Assembly (NCBI GenBank): GCA_027604505.1
Contig: JADIIX010000001.1
Coordinates: forward strand, 62,001 to 126,000
Origin: Gonapodya sp. JEL0774
Taxonomy: Eukaryota > Monoblepharomycota > Monoblepharidomycetes > Monoblepharidales > Gonapodyaceae
DNA length: 64,000 nucleotides
Direction: 5' to 3'
In this document: in pieces, positions 43,483-54,494 of the stretch
How positions within the stretch are numbered: the first letter of the stretch is position 1
Layout of the letters: every line of letters begins with the position of its first letter
Translations under genes and position numbers: made by a program
The notes under the pieces: generated by a model
Databases searched by the model: none
What the model saw: the letters and a program-made list of their open reading frames with translations, nothing else
What the model was told of the DNA's origin: nothing

Positions 43483-46400
43483 ATGGGTGGCACTTCTCGT
43501 AAGTCATCGCTCGGGTGACTTTCGATTCAACATTGTTGGCTTCGTTCGCGTTGCGACTATCAACCGTCCGCGTGTTCTTGTAACCACCAAACGACAGTTT
43601 TCGATGGAGCGAATCCTATAGCGCCTTCCAACATCTTATCTCTCCTCATCGTGCAAATCCTTGTGGTTATTTGTGTCACCCGCCTGCTCTCCATTCCGTT
43701 GCAACGGTTGCACCAACCCCGTGTGATTGCCGAGGTTGTCGGAGGAATTATACTGGGACCTTCAGTTTTAGGCAACTGGAGCGCTTTTAGCAGCAATGTT
43801 TTCCCTCCTGCTTCGCTTTCATGTACGTTTCACCCATTCGAGGTAGAGCAATGGTGGTTATGTGTGAGGCTATGGGGAAGTAACATTTGCAACAACAACA
43901 GACTTGAAGGCATTCGCGGACATTGGATTGATCTTTTTCATGTTCCTCATTGGGCTTGAGCTGGACCTCAGTACCTTTCAGGCGAACATAAGGAGATCTA
44001 TTGTCATTGCGGGTTCGGGCCTCATTGGCCCGTTCGCGGTTTCCGCGCCCGTGGGATACCTCCTCTACACAAAGTATGGAGCGAGCACTGCCTCGGTGGG
44101 CAATTTTATTTTCTTCATCATGGTGTCCATGTCTATTACAGTGAGTTGTTTGCGACCCCGTCATGTCACGACCTTCTTCGGAAAAAAGCTCTTTCCCGCC
44201 CTCAGGCTTTCCCGGTGCTTGCCCGTATTTTATCGGACCACAACCTTTTTCACACCAGAGTCGGTATCACAGCCATCTCCGCGGCCTCCATAGACGACGC
44301 TGTCGGATGGTGCCTCCTCGCACTGGTTGTGGCGATTGTATCCGCCAACTCTGCTCTGAGTGCGCTGTGGTCCTTCCTTTGTGGAGTCGCTTGGGTTCTC
44401 TTTATGCTCTTCTTTGTTCGCAGAGGTATGTGAAGTTGCATTGGTCACCCACCGCTCGTGTTCTGCCACCTCATAGAATTCGCGTTTAGTTTTGGTTCAC
44501 CTAGTGAAACTCTCTGCAACCCACGAAACTCTCAGTACAAGCTTGATTTTCTTGGTTTATTTCATGGTTCTTATCAGCAGCTGGGTCACCGAAGCAATAG
44601 GTGCGTTCTCGCTTCTGCGCTGTCCTCGCCCGCGGAACTCAATGCAAATCACTTCATTGACCTTGTGATAGGTATTCATGCTATCTTTGGAGCGTTTATT
44701 CTCGGTCTCGTGGTTCCTCACGAGGACGGATTCGCCATCCAGTTGACCGAGAAGACTGAAGATTTTGTCGCTATTTTGCTTGTTCCACTGTGAGTTTCGA
44801 AGTTCTTGCGAACGGCAAGATTATCGTTCCACTGACATCCGTAATTGCTCAAGATATTTTGCGAACTCGGGTCTGAGGACAAAGATTGGACTTCTCGACG
44901 ATGCAACAGCGTGGGGTATGGTTATTCTCGTCATCACTTGCGCTTGCACAGGAAAGATATTCGGCGCAACTTTTGCGTCAAGGTGGCTTGGTCTATCATG
45001 GAGGGAGAGCTGGTCCGTTGGATTTTTGATGAACACCAAAGGATTGGGTGAGTTTTCCGTGGAGACAGGCAATGTTTTGTTCGCATTCAGCCGCACATTT
45101 CTGAGTCCTGTTTCACAGTTGAGCTCATCGTTCTGAATGTCGGACTGGACGCTGGTGTAATCAGCGAAAAAGTCTTCGTCATAATGACCATAATGGGTGA
45201 GAATCGTTGCGCTAGGGTCGGCATTGCCTTGAGCTTGACGAGTTTCTCAATCTGCACACTTAAAGCCATATTCACGACTTTGATGACGAGTCCGATCATA
45301 ACTTACATTTATCCGTCCAAACACCATGTTCACGAGACCGGATTCGGGGGCTCTGGCGAAGCTCGCACTATGCAACGCACGAAAACGACAATGAGCATCA
45401 TTCGCGAAGTCGAACTCCTGAGCTCATCAAACGCTCCCGCAGCCGAAGCATCTGAGCTGAAGGTTTTGGTCTGCTTGTTTGAACAGCGCTCCCTTCCGGG
45501 CTTTATGTCGCTGGTGCAGATGCTCGACTCGTCCAAGAAGTTGTTGCTGGGTGATTCCGAGAAGAAGGCTCCCGAATCTGATCTCAAAACCGGGCAAGAG
45601 GAGAGCACCTCTGTTACATCACCTGTGGTCTCTGTGGTTGCGCTGAGGCTCATTGAACTGACCGATCGTACGTCAGCAGTTATGGCTGGAATCGAAGAAC
45701 AAACGACCATCCTGGTAAGTGGTCAAACCCGACCAGTTCCATTTTTCACTGACATTTGAATGCTGATTGTGGCAACAGAGAGATCCGTTGTTGAATGTGT
45801 TCCGCACTTTTGCAGCCCTCAATAAGATACAGTGCTTTCCCGCGGTGGCAATCCGGAAACCAGAACTATTTGGCGAGGAAATCGTTACATATGTGAACGA
45901 AGCCGGGACAGGCCTCGTGTTGGTTCCCTTTGATGCAAAAATTGAAGGCGATGGCTGGTTTGAGCAGCACCAATCTTCCAAGGTGGGTCTCGATCTTCGA
46001 CTGCGTGTAGGGATACTTGTTTAGGCAGCTTCCCTTTCTCCCACGAAAAGGCAATTTTGGCAAGTGTGTTTGCCGAATCACGTGCAACAGTGGGCGCGTT
46101 CGTGGACAATGGATTCGGAGGATTTTACGATTCCATGCTCGGCACTTCTGCGACTTGGGTCAACCCTCGTGATCGCGGCGATACCATGATCCCACCCGCC
46201 TCTTCTGCTCTCAACTCGCATACGGCTGTGGACGTTCCGGACCTCAAGAAGTCTGGAGTGGAATCCACCACCACCAGTGGAAGGATGACAGTCATGGTCC
46301 TCTTCTTTGGAGGAGCGGACGATCGTTCAGCCGTGGGGCTATCAATCAGATTCCTCGCATACCCTGGAGTCTCTGTTGAGATTGTTCGAGTGTTGGTGGA

Positions 46401-47121
46401 CTCAGTGACGCCATCCGGTGACGACACAAAGCTATGGGAGGGAATCCAGCAGGGTATTGAGAAGAAGCGGTTCGGAGACTTTACGAGCAACATTACAATT
46501 AAAACCCTCACTTTGGATGCCCAGAAGCAAGAGAAACTTATTGCAACAGTTTTACTACAAGCTGCGCAGCTCGGGAAACAAGACCTGGTGTTGTGTGGCA
46601 GAGGAGCCCTTGCGCATATTCGCAAGTCAGTACCCTCAGAGCGGCAGCTATCGGCAGTCCTTTCGGACTCTGATGGCGCCGCTTTGGTGGTGTCTGGGGG
46701 TGGAGTGGAAGGAGAGTTGGTGAGTTTCCATGATGTTTTTTAAAATTCAAAATTGCAATTTCACCGTGTGAACTACCAGGTGGCTCCCACACCTGCCTCT
46801 CGCGTGGCATCTTGGATTAGTCGCTCAATGGGGGGACCTTCTGCCCACGGCTCTGCCTCGAATATTAACACAGTCGCTGATCACATTAGCGATGTGTCCG
46901 TTTTTGGAACCATCGGTGGTGAGCTGGTGAGCGCGACGCACGCACTCCCTATAAAACCCGTGGTGCATTCGAGGACTCGTAGCCAGCAAGATTCTGGAGC
47001 AGGTGGAAGCGGAAATAGCCTGCCGGATCCATTGCTGGTCAGGGCGAGTGTATTGATCGTAAGGGCATCGTTTTCAGGGGATTTGGATGAGCCTATTCAA
47101 GTTGCGACGAACGTGGTTTGA
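43483..47121 (+). CDS. KHA1-type K+/H+ antiporter (CPA2) with C-terminal cytosolic domain
   Basis: A monovalent cation/proton antiporter of the CPA2 family (yeast Kha1, plant CHX), expected in endomembranes. Exon 1 (43483-43498, MGGTS) joins across 43499-43597 in phase to LFDGANPIAPSNILSLLIVQ. Membrane-domain blocks: RVIAEVVGGIILGPSVLGN, KAFADIGLIFFMFLIGLELD, AFPVLARILSDHNLF, SAASIDDAVGWCLLALVV (the ion-site DD), GIHAIFGAFILGLVVPHEDG, YFANSGLRTKIGLLDD and SWSVGFLMNTKGLVELIVLN. After the last helices, ELKVLVCLFEQRSLPGFMSL and a later FFGGADDRSAVGLSIRFLAY fit the two universal-stress-like halves of the C-terminal domain. It ends VATNVV at 47121. About twelve exons. Confidence 0.93.
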
Positions 47122-47388
47122 AGAACGATAATTTTACGGACTTTCTAGTTGTCGAATGTTAGAACCAGAGTGTTACAGAAAAGACGTGTAGACCAGCCAA
47201 GTATTCAAAGAATTATCTATTTACAGTCAACACAAATCAAAAGTACGGAACAGTGCAAGGTTTACGTTAAGAGACAAAGACAGACAGGACAGAGAACACA
47301 ACTAGGCAATCAGCACGACCCAAAATGAATACAGACCATCGTCGAGGCGCTCGCTGTGTACGGGTTGTTGCTTCTAAGGGAAACTCAT

Positions 47389-50300
47389 CATTCGTCCGCC
47401 CACTTCAACTTGGACTTCTGTAGCAACTTCCACTTGATAAGCCACAACCCCTCGGGAGGCCTTTATGGGACAAAACGCACAGAAAAACAAAATAGGGAGA
47501 AGAAGGAGAACAGAGGAACATGTATCGACCGTTTGTCAACTGGAAACAAAGCTCAGGACCCGCAACTCACCCAAAACGCTCCTCCAAAAACGATTTCGAA
47601 AACTCCCTACTCAAGCCCATCACATTCTGGTACCCCAACGTCTTCAGTCTCCCACACCTTTCGATCATCCTCTGTAAAGCATTATCCCCACTCCTGCTTC
47701 CCCAAACGGGGTCTGATTCCGACCATAACGGACCACCAGGCTCGTGCGGCAGATGACGGGGAACACGTGGATCCACAGGTGGAGGCGGAGGGGTCGGGTG
47801 TCGGCTGGGAAGTGGTGCCATTGTCTCATTAGCACCACCTTGACCCTGAGCATGGTGTGAATTCCAATCCCCTTCACCACTGATACGGTCAGTTTCCATC
47901 GGAGACGATGACAGCGCCGTCCCAGAAGCATGCACAGAGCGCAAGCCATCCCAAATACGGGACGTCGGCCTTGGTCTCTTCACTCGGAAATCCAATGCAC
48001 CGAAATCAATAGTGTCAACCATGGAACCATCTCCCCCGCACAGTTCCGCAATAGCCATGGCGACAACGTAAGAGCCCGTGGGTCCCTCCATACAGCGTTT
48101 GGGACCCTTCGCGTTCGCACCCCACTGAGGAATCTCAACGACCACCTTTCCGACTGCGAAGCCTGCGTCACCATCATCTTTTGTACCGGCTAGCACCACC
48201 CCAGAGCAGTCCTCGACGTCCATCATCTTCACTCTAGTTCCCAAGCTCGCAAGCCAACCAACCACGCCTCGCACCGTCACCCGAGAACGTGGCATGCACA
48301 GGGTCTCCACCCGGCCTCTCTGGGCAACTTCCTTCAAACAACCATCATCCCAGTTCTCCTGAGAGAAGTAAAGAATGATAGCTTTCAATCCGGGGTGCCC
48401 TGCAAGGCACCCCAACGCCTCCCTCGACAATGGGGGAGCTGCAACTGCGAACCTCTCCAATTGTGGTAGGGCCGCTGGCAAGGCAAGACACGCTGCCTCT
48501 GCATCTTCCACACGCTGGTCAAGCCTTAATTCCAAAGAATGCAAGTGCGGATGCAAAGCCGACAACGCTGGGGATATGAGGTGTGCGAGAGGATGCGGAT
48601 GGTAGGTGAACCCTCCCAATTGCAAGGTCGTGATCGGGAGCGGAGTGATGCGAGTTGGCGGCAGTACCTTTAGAGAGGAGGGCACGAAATGTCGCAACGG
48701 CTGTAAAGCGCGTTCGGCGAGCTCCTCTGCTGGACCATCCACGTCATCAAATCCTACACCCAAACCACGCCACAGATCGTCCACGCCAGCGACACCACTA
48801 CCGAAACCTTCGTGGCCCTGTGCCCACCGCTCATCCTCGAGCATCCACTGCACTCGTCCACGGGGCAGCCGATCCTCCGCAGTCCCTTCCTCGACATAGT
48901 ACACCCCAGGATCCACTTGCGATTCCGTGCTCAGAACACCCTCTTTCTTTTGCACCTGATCGTTTTCCCGAGTTGTGTCCAACTCATCGTCCAAACCAGC
49001 TTTGATCGGCTCTCCTGCGCCACCCACCCGGTACGTCCAACTGCGTACCTCCTCACGACGGGCAGCATCGGCTGCGGCAAGTTCCCGTGCGACAGAGAGA
49101 GAGGATGGGCTTCGGAGGACGGGAATAGAACTGAGGAGAGAGCTGGGGTCCGCACCCCTGAGACATGGATATTAGAGAGCGATATGGAAATGAAGTGTCA
49201 TGGTCCCAACTTCTTGCAAAGGTAACCCTCGCTCAAAGAAACACGACTCACCATAAATGTCCCGTCCAACACTCTTCCAACGGACAGGCCCTCATAACTT
49301 CGTCCAGCATACGACTGCTGGCAGGTGTGAGTATTAAATTGTTGGAAGAAGACAGGTCGAGGACTTTCAAACTGCACGGAGTCAAAATCGGTGTGCGGTG
49401 CGGAACAACGGGAGAGATGATAGAACATCAGGTTTACTGTTTCGATTACAACAGTTCACCACACCGCGAATCGCAGACTCACTGTCTCAACCCACGCGAC
49501 CACACTTCGCTGCGTCTGATCCACTCAACCACACTCACGTCCCCATGTGAGGACGGTCGCGTATTCCGCACGCCCGGATGACCCACAACCGCCTTGACCC
49601 ACCCATCAGCATGCTGAGGTGCATCTGAGAACTCGGGGTTGCGGAGTACAGTGAGATTAGGGCAAGTGTGTACAAGGAGAGCGAGCGTAGGGAGAGTAAG
49701 GCGACCGCCGAGAGGGATAGGTAGGGAGAGCGGTTGGCGCAGGAAGGAAGTAGATGGATGCGAACTTGTTCCGGAGGGGGGGCTGGGGAGACGAGAACTG
49801 AGTCGATGGGAGAGGGAAAGAACCCCCCGTGGTCCGGAAACAAAGACCGTTGAAGCGGATGAGGCCGCTGTGTCTGCTAGGATCGATATGGACACGTCAA
49901 CGTCTTCTGGGCCACGTTCGGGATTTCTTGTTTCCGCGTTTGCACCGCATCGTGAGCCATCCAAAGCAGCAGTGGCTTTTATCGCATCGCGTACAGCTCC
50001 ACCTTGACGGGCTGACGCTTGCCAGAACCATTCTAGGACGGCGGGGTGTGGGCGGGTAGGATGAATGTTGGAAGTGATGGGATGGGAAAGAATCACGAAG
50101 CTAGGTGCAGGTGGCGGTGGTGGGGAGGCGAGTGGTGCAAGTGGCGATGATACAGTGGTGAGAGATGTGGAGACGATCGGAGGGTGAGAAGAAAAGGGGT
50201 GGGGCGGGGGGTGAGGAGGAGGTAGGAGTGGGGCGATCGTTGTGTCTGTGGTTTGAGGCACGGTATTCGTCCCAACGCCGCTTGAGCTTGAACTTGCGGG

Positions 50301-51335
50301 AGTTTCAACAGAATTGGCCACCAAAATTGGTACGTCGTTGGCTGGATCACTGGGACCTGATTCCGAGCTGCCTCCTACAGCAGCCTCCACATCAGAACCA
50401 TCCACCACACTCGAATTTCCAAATCCGGCCCAGCCATTGTCCAATACAACCTCGGTTGATGGATTATTCGCATCCTCCATGTCTTCGTCTTCATCATCGT
50501 CTTCTCCGTCTCCGTCTTCTTCTTCTTCATCAGTCATGTTCACGTCCAATGACTGTTCATGAGAATGGAGGCCAGAAGAAGGCTTGGACGGTACATAAGG
50601 CGCATGATCAAGGATGTCCCAAGGGTGGACATAGTGGTACTCCAACGGAAGTATGAGTTTCGAAAGATTAGACTTGTCAGTGAAGAGTGCGAAAGCGAGG
50701 AGTTCATTGTCTGAGAGGCCAGATCTGACGAGGCGGGAGAGAATGAGTTCCCTGATGTGGGATGTAAGGTGGGAGTGGAGCCTGGGTGGTAGGACGTCTG
50801 AGGTGGACGCACGGGGCATCCTCGCGAGCTCTAAATCGGCCTCCCACCAGGCATGACAAGTTGCTAGAAAACGCCTGAAACAAGCGAGCGAGGTTGGGGC
50901 AACACGAGAATACAGTTGTGGGAGCGCAACCGAGGCGAACGTTCGGTTGGTCAAGGCGAGTGCCGCAAGCGTGCGCTGGCGTACGGCGTCGAAGTCAACA
51001 ACAGAATGCTCTGAATGCAGTGAAGGCGTGGAGAATGAATGACCAGAGCCGTTGTGATGACGAGTTCCCGGGCGCGCAGCCCAGGAGACGATGCATTCAA
51101 TGACTGGGTGCGGGAGATGCCACTGAGCTCGCGAACTTTCATATCGCTGCTCCGGATTGCGTCCGCCTTGTCTCTCGCGAATCTCTTGTCCCTCTTCCAG
51201 CTCAAAACCTGATGGTTCCCGAGGTTCATCGTCGCGGGCCTTCCCTTTGTAATTGCTGCACCATCCATCTTCTTTGAGGCCACCATCATTATTCGGATAC
51301 ATCTCGTATCCGTTTTCCTTGTCCCCGATTCGCAT
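47389..51335 (-). CDS. F-box/LRR-like protein with acidic insert
   Basis: A large protein in a few long exons. Near the N-terminus LPHPVIECIVSWAA and LALTNRTFASVALPQLYSRV (about 50890-51135) form an F-box-like helix set, the usual link to Skp1-cullin ligases. An Asp/Glu tract (EEEEDGDGEDDDEDEDM, about 50480-50530) and a long Pro/Ser/Thr linker follow, then leucine-rich parts: LTLPTLALLVHTCPNLTVLR, ALPQLERFAVAAPPLS, HLHSLELRLDQRVED and VETLCMPRSRVTVRG. The C-terminal exon reads LKTLGYQNVMGLSREFSKSF. A GT-AG join at about 47558 adds PPEGLWLIKWKLLQKSKLK, with the stop at 47389; without it the frame ends at 47567. The first ATG is at 51333-51335; a longer start further up, at a non-ATG codon (51413) or in another exon, is possible. 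F-box assignment is moderate. Confidence 0.7.
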
Positions 51336-52983
51336 ACGACCGATGCACTTCCGATTCAAAAACACTCGTTTGCAATACTCTGTAATCGTCGAGCCACGCT
51401 CCAAGTCGTCCACCTTTCCCTTCGCTTTCCCTGTTGCTGTGATGGACTTTCGCCTTTGTCGTGCCTCGGCTTCTCCGGAGGTGAAACTCCAAGGTCGCCC
51501 TCGCTTTTTGAGAAGTGCTCCGGCGGCACACCCAACTTCGTGGACCCTGGAAGTCGGAACCTGCCCTGGGTTTTATCATCCACCTTGTATTGAAGCACAT
51601 TCCGCATGATTGCTATTCGACAATTCTTGCGGTTATTGGTGCTTTTCGATCAGCCTATGTAAAGACTCGACTCACTCCCCTTACATCTCGTTTCCCGTTC
51701 ATTTTTATGATCAATTGAACAATATCAGGATGCACAACCATTACATTTTGAGATGCTACCTACTCGTTCTAATCAGAGTTACCTTTGTGAGTGCCGTGCT
51801 TGAGCTGAAGCGACATCATATGTGGAGGTTCGAATTGACCGGTACGATTTTGCAGAAATTAATTGCACAGAAATTTCTGCATTCTCCAGCTCCAGGCCCA
51901 AAGCTGCTTTTGTGCTGGAGTTTTAGCGTCGTGAAACAAAGTACTGATGATCCTGTCATTCATTTATTTCAGGGTGCCGCCAAGAGTTCCCTCCCTATGA
52001 TAATTATCTGTGCGTGTCCGGTGCATGTCTTGCATCAGGGTAGGAGTTCTTTTACAACCGACATGTGTGAAAATGGGTCCGGTTTTTGTGGGGCCAGGCA
52101 TGACATGTCGTGACCTATATGTATCCACACCAAATTCACGTTCCCAGCATGCACCACAACGGAGCCCAACGAGGACATTCAGCATTACATTTTAGGCTTC
52201 CGTGCTAGACGGTGACAGTGATGTGACTGATGGTATTCGCTCCGTTGGTGACGGATGTGGTGACGGATGTGGTGGGTGGTGCCACAAAGCCAGCCAGCAA
52301 ACCATAAATCAAGAAGTACACTTTGCACTCGTCACAGCACTGCCGAACCAGCCTACCGTTATAAATTGGATATCCGCTTGTGAGACATTCGCACAGTGTC
52401 CACATTCCGGCGGCCCCCACACGAACCCTTGGCAAGTCCAACTCAGAAATCCCCACTCATTTGTCAGTCTAATGCTCTGATGTACACATCTCCACGCAAC
52501 TGCGGACATTTTACAATCACCATGTCATTTAATGCCCGAGTGCGGACTATCTACATGGAACTGCAGTACTTAGCCTAAGTAGGACGATGGCTAATGAATT
52601 AACGTGATGTATATAAGGGCCTCTGCAATCTCGTAACACAAAATTGCATTTGCAGAGTAGAGAATACACGACTCAGCGGGTGAGGAGCCGGGAGCCCACG
52701 GCACCTGTGAACCTCTGTGGATGGCTTACCCGGATCTCATGGTGAAACGAATTCACACGATTGGCTATCTCAACCTCGGAATCGTCTTTCCGGAACCAAC
52801 GTTGCATTATATTACTTTCCCCCCCCATCTACGGAATTTCGAAACATTCCCAAACAGGCAAACAGGTGTCGGGGGACACCGCCCCTGGACACGATTGAAA
52901 CACGTAGCAAAACGGAGGCTACGTCCGGGGAAAATACCGAACAAAATACCCATACTTCGCAGCAGTTGTAGAGAAAATTGAAA
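51336..52983. other. Long stretch with no clear gene, including NDUFS7 promoter
   Basis: About 1.65 kb between the F-box gene and NDUFS7. An ATG frame at 52721-52981 (+, 86 codons) and a frame at 51610-52113 (+, non-ATG start) have no family signal. A short tandem run (GGTGACGGATGTG twice, near 52251-52276) is present. The only functional-looking site is a TATA box at 52609-52616. Confidence 0.4.
52609..52616 (+). promoter_or_regulatory. TATA box candidate
   Basis: TATATAAG in an otherwise mixed sequence, about 110 bases before the ATG at 52721 and about 370 before the likely NDUFS7 coding start. It could drive NDUFS7 with a 5' UTR (perhaps an upstream intron) or the small ORF at 52721. Confidence 0.45.
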
Positions 52984-54190
52984 ATGCAAACCAAAGGTTG
53001 GAGGTGTTCTTTCTACGATCACGTACCTTCATTCTCAACTCGGTTACAACGCGCAAAGCTCTGTCGGTGCTGGCCCCAAGGGCCCTCAGGACCATCAGCC
53101 GAAACCAACACAATACTGTCTTACCCGCCGTATCTGCTACAGCAATCAGAGCCGTCTCCTCTAATGCAGCGCTTGATGTTCCGAACTCTGCAGTGGAGTA
53201 CTTGCCAGGAAAATCGAGATCTGGTGAGACGAGTTTCGGATTGATGGAGAACTGGTAGCAGACTAGAATGTTAAGTGAGATATCACGGATGCATGTAGAT
53301 GCTGTTGTCGCGAAACTGGATGATCTGATGAACTGGATTCGTCGTGGATCAATGTGGCCCATGTGAGTACGCTTGCTTGTGGTATCTGGATGGTTTCGTA
53401 GTATGTGATTGCGGATGTCTTTGCAGGACTTTTGGTCTGGCATGCTGTGGTGTGGAGGTTGGTGATTGTTATCTCGACCTGTATTTATCTTGGTACGGCG
53501 ATTCACGAAGCGCGACCACCATCACAAAATCAAGATGATGCATATGGTAAGCCTTTGTGCGATCACTTTTTATGGAAGGAGAGTCGTTAGTCCCCAGAGA
53601 TCTTACCTACATCCGCGCCCCGCAGTATGCGGCCCGATACGAGTAAGCATCGCACGCGCGAACGAATGTTTTCACTACCAAAAACTGGACTTACGACTCG
53701 GGCTCCTCGCCTACTAGCCCCGACAGAGTGGGCATGTTTCCAAGAGCCAGCCCCCGCCAGGCAGAAGTGATGATCGTGGCCGGAACTCTGACCAATAAAA
53801 TGGCTCCTGCTCTGCGCAAGCTGTATGATCAGGTGCGTCAAAACAGATGACAACAGAGATTATAATCGTCAATTTTCTTACACCTCTTCACTGACCACTG
53901 CTCCAAGATGCCCGAGCCGCGTTGGGTCATCTCGATGGGTTCTTGTGCAAACGGTGGCGGCTACTACCACTACTCCTGTGAGTACACGCGCCACACTCTA
54001 TCAAGTCGTGTTCTATCTTTGAAGTTGCACCCTCATTGCAGATGCTGTCGTGAGAGGGTGTAACCGCATCGTCCCGGTCGATGTTTACGTCCCGGGATGC
54101 CCCCCAACGGCTGAGGCACTCATGTACGGTGTTCTGCTACTGCACAAGAAGATCAAGAGGAGCAAGGTGGTGGAGATGTGGTGGAGGTAG
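52984..54190 (+). CDS. NDUFS7: NADH:ubiquinone oxidoreductase Fe-S protein 7 (complex I PSST/20 kDa)
   Basis: A core subunit of mitochondrial complex I holding the N2 [4Fe-4S] cluster, the last electron carrier before ubiquinone. Presequence-like N-terminus ([19 protein letters not shown]) followed by [10 protein letters not shown], then in-phase joins give [30 protein letters not shown] and MMHM. Next are [20 protein letters not shown] with [14 protein letters not shown], then [20 protein letters not shown], and [20 protein letters not shown] with [13 protein letters not shown] and the stop at 54188-54190. The four cluster ligands (CC, SC, GCPP) are all there. There are at least eight exons, some under 20 nt. 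The exact ATG is uncertain: that at 52984 needs one more small frame-changing intron. Confidence 0.92.
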
Positions 54191-54494
54191 GTTGGTCAGA
54201 GAAAAAGAAGTCAGAGAGAGTATCCGGTACCGACAATTTCTGATCGGCTTCAACAACTACAGGAAGTGAAGGCAGAGAAGAATAATGGAGATCAGAGACC
54301 AATGTCCCACTTAGCGTGCAGTAGTGTGCCTCTATAATTACGATATTAAAATTGAATGCGCTCGATCTATGCAATTCTCAATGCTTGTTGTGAGCTTCAT
54401 CGAAACATCCTCTTCCATCCTCAAAATTCTCCAACGATATATCTGAAATTCTAATCCCTCTGTTGAATGTAGTCCCGCTCCTAAGCACATCCGC
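54191..54494. other. Convergent 3' intergenic, NDUFS7 and Mg transporter
   Basis: About 300 bases between two converging stop codons. No gene or clear terminator structure is seen. The sequence is AT-richer than its flanks and carries AATAAT- and TATAATTACG-type stretches that could serve for polyadenylation. Confidence 0.45.

Noticed and set aside
52919-53506. 195-codon minus frame
   Set aside because: It is the antisense of NDUFS7 exons and has no motif.
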